From: Alitta virens | Lineage: Eukaryota; Annelida; Polychaeta; Phyllodocida; Nereididae | DNA length: 64,000 nucleotides | Reading direction: 5' to 3' | NCBI GenBank assembly: GCA_932294295.1 | Contig: OW028580.1 | Span: 31,442,136 to 31,506,135 of the forward strand | Shown: in pieces, positions 25,395-37,637 of the stretch | Position numbering within the stretch: position 1 is the first letter of the stretch | How the letters are laid out: the number at the start of each line of letters is the position of its first letter | Notes under the pieces: generated by a model | The model's input: the letters and a program-made list of their open reading frames with translations, nothing else | What the model was told of the DNA's origin: nothing | Database searches by the model: none | Program-made: the position numbers and the translations under genes

Positions 25395-26128
25395 AAATTA
25401 TGATACAAGCATGAAATTTGGTGGAGTTGTTTTCAACGCTTATAGATCAAATCTGCCTGATTGGCCATTTGGAAAGCCAAGATGGTGGCCCATTTTAAAG
25501 ATGGCTGCAAAATTGACCTCTCAAAATTGATTTTTTTTGCAAAGAAATGGCTGATTTCAATGATGTTAGAGTCAATTTGTATATGCTAGGATAATTTTCT
25601 GGGAGTTTGACACTGGTATAATGATTATAGTGATATAATATGACATTTATAATGAAAAAAATGGATGTGAGCTTTACTTATGAAGTAAGGAACAATAACT
25701 GGACCAAGTGTTGACCATGTCAGCATGATAAGAAGGTAGATCTAAAAGTCTCCTTTTGCCAATCCTGCCAAACAGGACTGTAGAAACAAAGGTTCTACCT
25801 CTACCACTAGTTGCTGCCACAGATATAATTAGTAATGTATAAAAAATATTAAAATTGCACAAAATAAGAATTTTAAGTCAGAGGGGCTATACTAATAGTA
25901 AACTCCACTCAAACATACTTACAAACATAGGAATCCACACCAAGATCATTCAAATCCGGCAACAACACACATTTCTATGACAAAAAATCAACTTCGAGAG
26001 GCCGATATGGTGACCATCTTGAAAAACGATCGCCATTTTGGATTTGTTTTCAAATGGCCATTCAGAAAGATGTGATCAGGAACCTCAGGTTAACAACTCC
26101 ACCATATTTCATGCTTGTGTCATCATTA
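25395..26128. mobile_element. Foldback element with ~185-bp diverged arms
   Basis: The left arm from about 25395 (ACAAGCATGAAATTTGGTGG) is matched in reverse complement by the right arm ending near 26128 (CCACCATATTTCATGCTTGT). The match continues inward through GGCCATTTGGAA, AAGATGGT and TTGATTTTTT phrases. It ends about 60 bp from exon 2 of gene A. No open frame of note. Confidence 0.75.
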
Positions 26129-26689
26129 ACACAATTTGTATTAAATATTACTCCATACATTTATGACTGGCATATTGATTGGATACCTGTAGTTGAAATT
26201 GTTTTAAACTTCAATCTCTGGTAATTCAGTGCTTGCAATTCTTCATCTTTTTTGGTATCTATGTTGTACGGACACATGTAGTATTTGCCTTTATAGAGTT
26301 GCACCCTAACATTCCACCCATGCTCGTTGTTGAAATAGCGTGTCTCACAAAGGCAGACTAATGTTTTCAAATCTGTCACAAAATCAACTTCATTGATTCT
26401 AAAAAAATAAATAAATAATTAATCATAATTTTATATTGCAACATAAAATTGCACATAACAGGACCTGAAGAGTCATGAACCAAAAGCTTTTTGGAAGGAA
26501 GGAGAGGCTGGCATGTTCCAAACCTGCTGATTGAATATCTGAAGACATGTCATGGATGTTACACTGAGCTTTTAAAGTGAGAGAATTGACAATGATCAAC
26601 TTTCAACTGATCAGGCTAAACCCAAGGTAGTTGAGTGGAGTTACTGTACATCTTAAAGGGGCTCTTCTGCTTGGTATCAATTCATTCTA

Positions 26690-27075
26690 CTGATGTGGAC
26701 GGGACCACCTCGGACCCTGAACTGCTAAATAACCGGACCACTACAAAGATACCAAAACCGGACCAGTCCAATGACCCCGGACGGGTGGTCCAGCATAACA
26801 TGTTGAATTTATTATGCACCAGATGTTTGTCATCTTGGTTTGTTTCAGTTATTAATCATTCCTGATTGATTGACGGTTACTTTGTTGTACATAAATAAAT
26901 ATTGCTGTAATGAAATTATTAGTCTGTCCTGCCAGTCAGTACTTAATAATTCCATACATCGAATTATGTTAAACAAGAACCAGATTTTTTCATTTGGTGA
27001 AACAACTATTATGTGGATGGATCGCCTCCGGACCGGTCCGATGGACCTGACTAGGACCGGACCACTTTTTAAAAT
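26690..27075. repeat. GGACC-rich inverted-repeat-like block in gene A intron 1
   Basis: Clusters of CCGGACCA, GGACCAG and GGACCGGTCC occur at 26700-26795 and again, largely in the opposite sense, at 27020-27066, in AT-rich surroundings. It may be a worn foldback element. The pairing is imperfect and I cannot fix its ends. Confidence 0.4.
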
Positions 27076-27184
27076 AGGGGGATTCCAGAGAAATAAAGGT
27101 CATTTTATTTAAATATTTTCAGAGGGAGCTAGAGCACTTTAATCCACCTGCAGGGAGTACACAACAATCTCGTCCTGTGGGGTG

Positions 27185-27410
27185 TACTGGTTTGTCGACG
27201 AAATGGTCACTGGGCAGATTAGCTGTCAACGAGTTTGCATGAATTTGTCAGTGAGATGGTAATGACCTTTCAACGACTTGGTTGTAGTGGTCAAACGTTT
27301 GTCAATAACTTCGTGTCTCCTGAATTTATTCGAGTTGGTAAGTCAATGATTTTGTACCGAGCCTTTTAAGGCATCAATGACTTGGTATGTCGACGAATTT
27401 GCTTGCCAAT
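27185..27410. repeat. Degenerate short repeats (GTCGACGAA/GTCAACGA)
   Basis: The phrases GTCGACGAAATGG, GTCAACGAGTTTG, TTCAACGACTTGG and GTCGACGAATTTG recur at irregular spacing over about 200 bp within intron 1 of gene A. Origin unknown. Confidence 0.4.
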
Positions 27411-28373
27411 TAATTGAACTTTTTTTATCTGCATTATTCATGGCCTTGAAAGTCCTGGGCTCCTCTAGGCAAGGGTGATAACGCTGGGGTTGAAGATGTA
27501 AAGGTAGTTTGGTTTCGTGTCAGCTAAATCCTCAACAAGCTGATATTTCAATTAACATCATTCGCAGACCTGTTCTAGCTTGAGTCTTTCTCAACTCCCT
27601 GGGGAGTATACACCCAGTGTGAAGCCCTTACAGTGCTCCTTTGGTCAAGCACTCTACAATTGCAATCACAACCCAGAGCCATGTGCCCATTTTCCCTGGG
27701 GAAGACCTCGAATGCCAGTGCATGATTAACACTGGGTTAATAGATACAAACAGTTGTATGCAAGTGTACCATATGACTGTTATGAATTACAGAAAATGTA
27801 AACTATTATATTATCTTGTATTATATAGAGAAAAGCATTAGGTTTTAAGGCACAGCATTCTACAGCTCTTGCTTATTAAATTGACAAGGGTGGTAAAGTA
27901 TATGGTCTGGCATTAGATGCCACCAAAGTTGTTTGCATTACTGATTGGGAGAGGGTTTTGTAAGATTGATTTAGAAATGTACCCCAATCAAAGAATGTGA
28001 GTTTGATAAGGGAAATAAATCACAGTGGTTTTCCCCAACTACAAATTGAGTGGCAGGTCATTGCATTTTATTTCTCATTCACTCACCTGGTGGGGTCCAG
28101 ATGTATCCAATGGAGAATGTTCTCTAGGTTATTCTGCCATTTATTTCTTTGAAATGACTCAATGCCCTCATTGAGGTCCAACTTCAGATGTGGCTTTGGA
28201 TTAACATAATATTTCAGCTGGGATTGGTCCGGAATGAATTCTTCATTGTCATCAACATAGAAGGAGCCCACTTCCCTTGGACCATGATACATTGCATCTG
28301 CAACACCCGTGGTTTTTGATGTGTCCAAACCTTTGATGATTTTCCTAAGATTTCTTGCCATTGCCTATGGGAT

Positions 28374-28406
28374 ATATATATATATATATATATATTATTT
28401 TTTTAT
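28374..28406. repeat. TA microsatellite upstream of gene A start
   Basis: About 14 TA dinucleotides followed by a T-rich stretch, starting 13 bp before the ATG of DXO-like gene A. It would lie in the intron or 5' UTR upstream of the coding start. Confidence 0.9.
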
Positions 28407-31329
28407 ATATGTATACAGTGCAGTCACCGCTTATTCTGATCATCAATAATAACCAGCGTAACTAATGAATTCAGCCATGACCAAGTGTGAATGTAAACTA
28501 ATTATAGCAGTGAATGAATGAGTGAGCGATGAATTTGACTAGGACTTTCCTAAAAAGTTTCACGCAACAGCCAAAAGACTTATCCAAGAGTTTTTCATTT
28601 GGACTTTCTTTAAATTTTCCAGCTAACAGCCAAAAAGTATTTTTCAAACGTGTTATGAAATTGTTTTGCCTTAAACTTTCTTGCCATGTTTCTAACATTG
28701 GCCAAACAAGTTTTTCTAACGTATAATACTGCAATAATCTTTGGAAACTTTTATGTATTTTGACAAAAAAATATTTGGAAAACACTATCGAATTTTTTTT
28801 TAAATGGTATCTTCTGAAAAAAACCACTTGAAGCAAACGTCCAAATATTGTTTGGAAAACGTCTCGTATAACCACTAAATGAAGTCCTCTGAAAACGTTT
28901 TTATGAAACAACCAAACAAAGTTTGGAAAACTTTCACAAAAAAATGCATCATGTGTTGAAATATTTTCAGAGATGAAAACTCCAAACTAGTTAGGAAAAC
29001 ATTGGCCAATTATGTTTAAGAAAATTAAAGCATATTCTTTTATAATGGTTTCATGTAAAAATTCATACAGACATGACAGTGATATAAATGGTGTTACAAA
29101 AAAAATTATTATTGTTCTTGTCATAATTGCTAGTATCAGAGAGCAACATTCACATTGACCTTATATTCAAAAGGTACTGTGTGTAAATTATTTTGTGGGA
29201 ATCTTGATTGGGTTGCCATACCATTTTAATAAAATGCAAGATTCTATATTTCTGAATTATGTCTTGGGCACGTTAGCAAAAAAAATTGTTCTAGGGTGTA
29301 CAGTACCAAATTATCTCAGTTGTGTGAAGCTGTACTTCGTTCAAGTCCACTCTATGTGCATTTTCAAAGATTATAAAAAACAGTACCTTAGCTTAACATC
29401 TTAACATGATAACCCATGCCAGAAATAAGTTAATCCTATTTTTATGCCACATGAATGAAATCCTACTCAAGTTACCAATAGGTACAAAAAACATGATGGT
29501 TGAAATATTCGGGAAGCCCTGGTTGAAAAGGATTGATTTACAGGAAAGCAGAAAAAAGTTCAACACCCCTAAAGTATCCTTTGCACACATACTAAAAAAC
29601 CTGATATATACTGACTAGGAGATGTAGAAGCATCTGGTTGAACGACTGGTAGTTTGTGCACGATTGGACTAACCTCTGGACAGACTAGACTTGTGAGATG
29701 TTATCTGGACAGGAATGGGCTCAGGGTAAACAAGTTTGCTATTAAATGCCAGGCAATAAATGGGCTTCTGGATTTCTGACTTATTGACAAAACAAGCAGT
29801 TTTCGAATGGCTAGGTAATACTTTTATTTTACTATTCTGCCATTTTAAATTGGTTAATTTGACAAAGTACCAAATTCTGAAACATCCTATAGTTGTTATA
29901 AAATTTCTGGTATACAGTTACAATATTTAAAGTGATGCTGCTCAGATACATTTAAAATTTAATAGGTGAAACACTGAATAAATAATTTAAATTTAACATG
30001 GTATCTTCATTTTGACAAGTATGTGTTTCTTGTATTTTTATTTAATTAATTATACCATGATTTTCACTTTCAATAACAAAAATAGGTTCAGTGATTTATG
30101 GTTAATAAAAAATGGAAAATGTATCTGAAAATAGTATCTGGGCACCTCAATTTTGTCCCATTCAGTCTGTCCCATTTTTGCCCATCATGGATTTAATTTA
30201 AAAAGTAAATGAACAATAACAAATCATGTCCATAATTCTCAAAATGCACAACTAAAAATCAATCACAGTAAATGCTCTACTAGAGTGAATATCATACATT
30301 TGTGAGGCACGTTCATTAACCTATTAATAACACTTTCCAAAATAAGTCAACACTTTAAGAAAAACAGGAGAAATCAATTTTTTCATGCATCGACATCATT
30401 CAAAATGACCATCATGAAAGTCTTTGTGATGCCATTAGTGAATTTATAGTATTTACTCCAGGTGGCAGTGCCAAAAAGTAAGAACATTTTCAGTGTTCAT
30501 CTGTGCCCCATGGCCGCATTTTGGCCCACCAAGTGTGGGAAATAAGAATTTTTCACATTTCCCCCTCATTAAAATAATTCTATATGATTTATGACCATGA
30601 AACACCAAATAGGCACAACTACACTAATTTAGACATATTATGATAAAGTTTTAATAGTAGAGGATCATTTTTTTAGAGTTAACCGTGTCAGGCAGTGGAC
30701 CAGTAAGTGTCACACACAAAAATATTTCCAAGAATGTCATCTGTCTAGAACTGGCCATTAGAATTACAAAACTTGGGGTGAAATCGACGGCAAACTTTCC
30801 ATAGCAACCATTTAATGAAAAATAACTTTTGGTACACAGGCAATATTTCAGCAAAGTTACTACAGTACCTTACACAAACATCTTTTTTTGCTGAGGTAAA
30901 AAGCTTATAAACATGATGAAATAAAAGTTTGCTTACCAATGTTCAATGTTGTATCATACACACTTCTGTCTTTCTGGGCTGACAAGATATCTTATAAATG
31001 ATGTTCATGCAATTTCTCAGAAACCTAAACAATAAATATGCCAGAAGTTATCGGTGGAACAAAAATCCAATGTTTCAAAATTCACATTAAAGGTTGCGCC
31101 TGTTCTTATCTCTAACTGGTCATCAAAAATCTGTGTGTGCTAATAAGGTTGGTAAGTAGGCAAAAATATAAGTATTAATATAATTTTGTGTGCCTTTCTT
31201 TTTAATAGGACAAAGGCAACAGAGCACCAGGCTATAATTCTGGGAAATGATTGTAGGCTTGAACATTGATCATGTATGATCTTTACTCATAGTCAAGTGT
31301 TATTCTTGCACTTGAATGGTGATAATTAA

Positions 31330-32180
31330 TTGATTGTTGACGATCCAAATAATGCGTTAAATATTTCTAATTCCATATTATTTGCTGATGACACCACCAT
31401 ATTATTAAAAGGCAAAGTATACAATACACTATTGGAAGAAACAAATAAGGAATTTTAAAAATTATAAAAAATGGTTCTCTTCAAATAAACTTTCAGTGAA
31501 TATCAATAAAACAAATAACGTCCTCTTCTATTCACAAAATAGTATTATCTCTGCAAATAGAACTCCAGTTATTAATGGCATTCAAATTTATGAAGTAAAC
31601 CGTACAGAATCCCTTAAAGTACAAATAGATAGTAGGTTATCATGGAAAACTCATATTAGTAATAAATCAAATCCATAAAGTTGTGGCTGTTCTATCTCAA
31701 CTGAAACATACTTTGCCTCCATCAATACTTAAAAAAATATATACAGTATTGCTGTTACCACATAAATTCCTGTATGGGGAAATGTTAAAAATAAAGAGAT
31801 CAAAAGACTGAATATACAGCAAAAGAAAGCCATCCAACACATTTGCAATGCCCGGTACAATAGCCACACTTCTCCCCTTTTCAAAAAACTTTCACAGTTA
31901 ACAGTAAATGACCTTTTTACTCATACATGCAGCAAACTCTACTTTAAATTAAACATAAATAATAGTGCTCCCATACTTCCATGAACAGTTGCAAACAAAC
32001 AGACTCATCCATATACATTATAATAATATAAAAACCAACCTGGGAAACCCAAAGCCTCAACTACAAAATCTCTGTAGCATGGCATAGTCTGCCATGTCAT
32101 ATAAAAGATAATTCATTCACTTGTAAGCTACATTTTTCAAAAAAACTAAAAAAACATCCGGTGTCATCTTATGCAGAACA
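31330..32180 (+). mobile_element. Decayed LINE reverse-transcriptase fragment
   Basis: SILFADDTTILLKGK (31372-31416) contains the FADD form of the RT catalytic box. It is followed, across several frameshifts and stops, by the usual downstream order: LSVNINKT, the INGIQI and IDSRLSWKTHI segment, LPPSILKKIYT, and a C-terminal SQLTVNDLFTH-like stretch near 31890. This is the second half of a non-LTR retrotransposon ORF2. No intact frame exceeds 60 codons. Confidence 0.85.
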
Positions 32181-32700
32181 CTGCAATAATCAAAACTGTT
32201 ATGTTTGTCTGAATAGGTAGGAAATCACTTTCATGCATTACATCCTAGTATATTAAACCTCTTAAAAGTATGTAGTTGATGTCATCCCATTTATATAGAT
32301 CATTAATCATACTTCATCACACCATTTCATCTCATGTACACCTGGGTGTCCACATTTTTGAGCCTAGTGCTTTTTTGGGCTCATTCAGTGTCATAATATA
32401 ATTGTTTGCATTGAATATGACTTGAAAAATTGCAGTATTAAGGTGACATTGAGAAATAAATATCTATTATTCAGATCTGATACTGAATATTTTAAGGTGT
32501 TCAGTTGCAGTCATTGTTTATGAGGGTGTATGTAACTTTTGCAAACACCTTAGATCTTGTCAATTTTTCTTGTTTGTTTCAATATTGTGATTTAGAAGAG
32601 TGCTATGAAAGATCCAACATCAATCAAGGGGAACAAAGCAAGACAATAACCGACCATAAAACTGTAGACTTTATTTCACCCAAATTTTCCCCATTTTTGA

Positions 32701-32941
32701 GACAATAAATCTGTTGAGACTTGATAATCTTCATCAAGAATCACAAGTGATCATAAAGTTTAAGCAACAAATGTATGTTCTCTTATGACATGCACTATTC
32801 AGTTTTTGACCAACAGCACACTTTCCGAGATGATCCCTTTTAACAATTACCCATTTCACAAGTTTTGTTGCTTAAACTTTATGATCACTGACCAATCTGT
32901 GATTCTTAACTAAAATTATCAAGTCTCAACAGATTTATTGT
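32701..32941. mobile_element. 241-bp foldback element
   Basis: ACAATAAATCTGTTGAGACT at 32701 is repeated in reverse complement at the right end (32922-32941). The arms extend about 70 bp, including ATCATAAAGTTTAAGCAACA near 32750-32770 and its partner near 32872-32890. About 100 bp of unrelated sequence lies between the arms. Confidence 0.85.
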
Positions 32942-35039
32942 GGTATTGCATTAATTGTGTCAGCTACATGTAAGATTAGATAAGCTTTGCAAGATTAGGT
33001 CATTAGGTCATGGATTTGCTTTCTCCCAATACCTTTTGTTTGTAACATTTGATGACTATGTAATCAATATAGCATCATATCTACTTTAAATGTTAAAGTA
33101 TGTTTATCAAATGAATAGATTAATTTAACTGTTCAAAACGTTATGCAAATATTAAGAAATAAAAAGATTATTATTTTTCTAATATATAAAGATCCATTTT
33201 TGAAAAATTAAGAAAAATAAGAAGGAATCTGACCACCACAATGATATTTTAAAGAGAGGACCACAAGATGTGTGTCAAATTGGGAAAAAAATATGGAAGT
33301 GATGGTGAACTCTCTCGTTGGTCAAAATTACATTAGAATAAAGGGATTTTTTCACAATCGTATATTATGTGTCTTTTTAAAACTACTCTGGCTTCAATGT
33401 TTTTGCAAATAAGGTGATTTTGGAAATTCATATATGTGCAGGTGGACCATAAGAAGCAAAAAAATAAATATGAGCCCTTATTCTTGTATAGATTCCACAC
33501 AGACTTGCAAAAAATGAAGTCTCGTTTTGCACTTACAGTTTGACAAATATCCCTGATGTTACAGCAAAAATGGATTCAATGCAACTTCTTTACCTTAAGT
33601 ACAAAATGTCATGCCTATTTTATGAAAGATAGGAGAGATATGAACGTTTTAACTTGGAAATTCATGCCATTTGGCTTTTTACGCAAAAGTTTTTAATGAT
33701 TCAAATTGCTGTATCTTCTAAAGCATTGACACTGGAGACCTGACAGTTTGGATTTGTTTTCCGTTAATTATATATGTAAATGGTAATTTTTTCATTTTTC
33801 TTGAGATGTTGACCTGGGAAGTTTTCTGAATTTTGGTGAATTCATATGGATTGACCCAACAGCAACTGCTGTGTCATTGAAAGTGCCCGAACTTAACTGT
33901 CCATAGAGCAGCATGGACTGCATTGATGCTATCAGATTATATATCCTAGCTATGTGAAATGGCATACCTAAACTAAGCTATTTCAGAGTGAGACAAAATC
34001 TCTTTTTTCGTAGGCAGCCTGAGTCAGGCAAAGATACCGCCGTTTACAATATAGACTGTCAGTGGGAGGCCTCGAGAAATCAGTACCTTGACCTGTTTAG
34101 ATATGATATACAACAATGGAAGACATCTGTTCATTCCCATAAAACGATGCCATTTATTAGTTCCATTAGTGTTAAAAGCCTAACAACTCTTTTAAACGTT
34201 ACGACTATAGTTTTGATATCATAAAGATATGGATAAAGGAATGTACTATTGAATATTGCCCATTGAATATTGGATGTATGAATGTCTAGGAGAATCCAAT
34301 AAATATATATCAACACTCTTTGTAACATAGTCAACTGTTACTGTTATTGAAACAGTTATGGGTCTTCACTCAGAACTGGCCTTCAGTCATTTTGTTATGT
34401 AATGTGAGATTGCATTGAGTCATCAAGTTACCTTATTACTGTTACCGAAAAGCAATGCACTGAAAAAGATAATATTGTAATCTTAACTTTGTTTCAATTA
34501 TGACCTGACACCACCCCAAGATCAAATACTACAATATCTTAAAACGCCTTTGACCTTTGACCCAAAGTCATTCACAGTCAGAATATTTGACTTAAAAATG
34601 GTCTGATTTGGATGAACCAATCCAAAAGTTATTTTCTTTAGGGTGAATAAGAAATTTTAAATGCCCCAAATCTCAGTAATCCTACACCAAAAGTTCACCT
34701 TTGTACTAGATCGGTCATAGCACAATCTAAATCTATCCTCAACTTAGTTCAGCGACTTCTGGTTCTTCATATTTAGTAATAATTGATTTTTTTGACCCTG
34801 TGCTAGTACACCCATTTACCTCTTTGGGGCATCAATCTGATAGCTGTGAATTGAAGACCTTTTAATACTATGTAGAACAAAAGATTTTCTTGTTGAGTTA
34901 TTGAAATTCGAATTTTGCAAATTTGAGTTAAATGTGACCTGTGACCTTGAGAGATGGGTCAAGGTCATTCATATTGGGTCAAAGTGTTTGTGTTACCCCA
35001 AGTTAAAAACTGATTTAATTTGGTTGAGCAACTGAAAAA

Positions 35040-35175
35040 AATGCTCAAGGGCATGGTGTAGGGGTTTAGGCACCTGCCTTTAAGCCATTTGACATCCTTG
35101 ATAAGATCGAGTTGGTAAAGACACTAATATAACAATCTATTTGATTCAAATCCTACCCGTTTTTTTTTCTTTTTG
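35040..35175 (+). mobile_element. tRNA-derived SINE
   Basis: The A-box-like GTGTAGGGGTTTAGGCACCT (35055-35074) and the B-box-like GATTCAAATCC (35143-35153) are spaced about 70 bp apart, then a T-rich tail follows. The spacing and the missing acceptor pairing favour a SINE over a tRNA gene. Confidence 0.6.
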
Positions 35176-35215
35176 ACAATTTTTTTTTTTTCATCAAAAT
35201 TAAACATTAAATGAT

Positions 35216-35470
35216 ATGAAACAACTTGTGCAGTCACCAACAAGAGTTACAACATCATTTTCGACATATTACTTCATGTTATTGTGTCAGCCTGTCCTGA
35301 CGATCTCCCTAAGTGACCACTACCTGGTATGTATCGAGATCAAGTCACCATGGAAGACAAACAGAGATGACCATCGTCTTGCTTACAGGAACAAAAATTT
35401 CAAAAATAAAACTGCCTTTCTAAATGATCTTATCACTGTAATTCCATTGTTGATGTTTAATAGCAAATTA
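35216..35470 (+). mobile_element. LINE endonuclease-domain fragment
   Basis: The frame reads QLVQSPTRVTTS and then, after a gap, LTISLSDHYLVCIEIK. This is the end of the apurinic-type endonuclease domain of non-LTR elements, where the S-D-H triplet is catalytic. Upstream endonuclease motifs and the RT are missing. It follows a SINE by about 40 bp. Confidence 0.75.
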
Positions 35471-37637
35471 TATTTTTACCTTGAAGCTATAGTAGTGCAT
35501 TTGGCCTATATAGTCATGCATTTTCTGAAGCCAACGCCCCATCTTTGAGCAGCTACGCTATATGCCTTGATAGATATAGGCTCAATTACGTGGTTTTTGC
35601 TTACTTAGTTTGATTGGTCGCAGCGAACTGTGGATTGCCAAATCAGCGCCGTTGTTTACGAAATGTATCTATATTTAGCGCAGCAACGTTGCCTGCAGTG
35701 ACGGTTGAGCGTTTTGAAGTGCTAGTACATTGCGTATTTTATTTACTGCTAGAGGGCTACGCCATTGCCATGAAATATGGCAAGGCCATGCAAAAAATGC
35801 TGTGTGGAATAAGTGGACTTGCCCTGAGAAGATGATAGTCATGCTTACTAGTTCACTAATATTTCCTACTACTAGGTGGAGAGGTACATTTGACTAGTCA
35901 GTGGTCTATTCTACTACCACACTAGTAATTCCTACCAATCATCTAATAATGTCTACCAGGGGCGAGTAGTAGTATTGACTACCTTGGATGCCTTGTTCTT
36001 GTGAAAAAGGTAGTCAGTGTAGCTGCTGTGTAGTCATCTGTATCAGGATTCTAGTCAGAATTACTATGCCAATAGTTGTATATATGACTAGTTTTTAGTA
36101 ATTTTGACCCAAAGGGTAGTCATCTCAGGCACTGGCCAATTACTAACCTAGGTCAGTAATTCTGAATACCCTGTGTTTACAGTGTATGAATCCTTTATAT
36201 TAATAAGTTTTTTTAGCCAAATTTTCACATTATACTTACTATATTGTGCACATTTTTGCCAAGCTGCCATCTCTTGTGGGTGAGTGTATTCTGTGGAATC
36301 TGTGATATTCATAAACTGACTAACTATAATTTGCAGCATATTGCTTTTGATATACTAAATATAGTTGCTAAGTGATTGCAATGTCAGGTGCCGGTGTTGC
36401 TAAATATTTATTTGTAGACTAATTCGGTGATGACTCGTCTTTTCGACTGAAATAAAATGTCTGCCCTACAGGTTTATCTCATACCCACATTTATATAATT
36501 CACAATGCCAACACTTTGCTATATTATCATATAATTGTTTCAGACATTCTTAAAACTCCATATGTAAAATGTCCAACAGGGCTGCTGGGGTTTAAATTAA
36601 CATGAAAACAAGTACACAATTCTTTAGAAATGGTCCATCTACAATCTTGATGATACCAGAGCACTGCATTATATAGACCAAACCTTATTTTCTAGGGTGA
36701 TAGCATCTTTAAAATGGAACTAACTTCTTAAGAAAAAGACACAAAAAACCATTAAATGGTTCATGTAATAGTTTTATTTTACATGGTTGCCAAATGCATA
36801 GGATAAAAAGGAAAAATATGTACATATCTGTAATGTCACAGCATTAACAATAAAGACAAAAAGAAATTATTGATTTCAGAATTTAATATAAAAACCATCT
36901 TCATTAATACTATAATACTTCCAGATTGAAGCTGCTGTTGCTGCTTTCCCTACAGATACCAATAGGACCCAGAACCAAAATAGAACATGCTAACTCTTTA
37001 AGACAAATACCCTGATCGGGTTAATAACGTACCAGTAGTGGCCGACATAGGCTGTCCAAAATAAAGTGTGCCATGTTATCTACACTGAAAGAGTGAAGTT
37101 ATGCATAATATGTATGGTCAAGATGCTCGTGGTTTATAGGCTAGATCAAAGTAAAGTATATGGCTCCTTAAAACAAGACGCAGAGGTTTATCCAACCAGA
37201 AATGTTTTTGTTTCCCAATTTCCCTTTTTCAGCATTATTATGCAACTCATTTGAGACTGAGAAGTGGCAGACCCAGGAAAATCACCTTTGAAACCGGTTT
37301 GTCACTGCTCAACAGTGCCATAACCCAAGAGTGAGCTACAAAAAGGGCCAGGGGTGGTCCTACACATTGCTGACTGTCTCCCTTTATTGTTGTGTAATGC
37401 TAAAACCCTATAGAAATCCCGAATATGCGTAACTTTTGTCTTTCAGTGTTTCATGCAAACCAATACACCGATATTTTATCAGCCATATTGTTGATAAAAT
37501 TGTCTCTTTGTAGACTAAATTTTCTATACTTTGCAATGCAAAACAAACAATTAGCCCATGCAATAAAACCATAATTTATCAATATATTTCATCATTCCAG
37601 AAATCCTTTGGAAGAGTTTTATGCAATCTTTGTGAAT

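Larger units (their letters stand above)
19015..28361 (-). pseudogene. DXO/Rai1-family decapping exoribonuclease-like gene A, 3'-truncated
   Basis: Five exons splice in frame: 28361-28087, 26398-26187, 20654-20547, 20448-20358 and 19147-19015 (273 codons), with GT-AG borders and phases 2,1,1,2,0. The family removes incomplete or NAD caps from RNA and degrades the body 5' to 3', mainly in the nucleus. Recognition rests on exon 1 (EVGSF..., LDLNEGIE), exon 2 (KGKYYM), exon 4 (TDCC...VNLKTY) and exon 5 (KRWWLQSYISGTPTVV). Aligned by eye to human DXO, the R132, E192, E234 and E253 positions are L102, K157, R203 and N215; D236, K255 and Q280 positions survive as D205, K217 and Q238. Exons 6 and 7, present in gene B, are absent: homology with gene B's downstream DNA ends near 18893, before the LINE fragment and palindrome. 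Reading past exon 5 meets GTA TGA, giving a 274-residue product, with an AATAAA on the minus strand at 18906-18901. A non-catalytic truncated protein is possible, but a decaying copy is likelier. An AG three bases before the ATG hints at a 5' UTR exon further upstream. Confidence 0.85.
28407..37637. other. Intergenic DNA between genes A and B
   Basis: Apart from the mobile-element remnants listed separately, no gene is seen. At 28520-28960 a low-complexity stretch repeats TTTGGAAAAC and its complement, producing a spurious 137-codon minus frame. The rest (29.0-31.3, 33.0-35.0, 35.6-37.6 kb) is AT-rich, with scattered short open frames that match nothing I know. A minus-strand AATAAA at 37388-37383 is a candidate poly(A) signal for gene B. 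Confidence 0.5.

Noticed and set aside
28498..28911. 137-codon minus-strand frame upstream of gene A
   Set aside because: The DNA is a low-complexity repeat of TTTGGAAAAC-like phrases; the plus strand is partly open too, and no family is recognisable.
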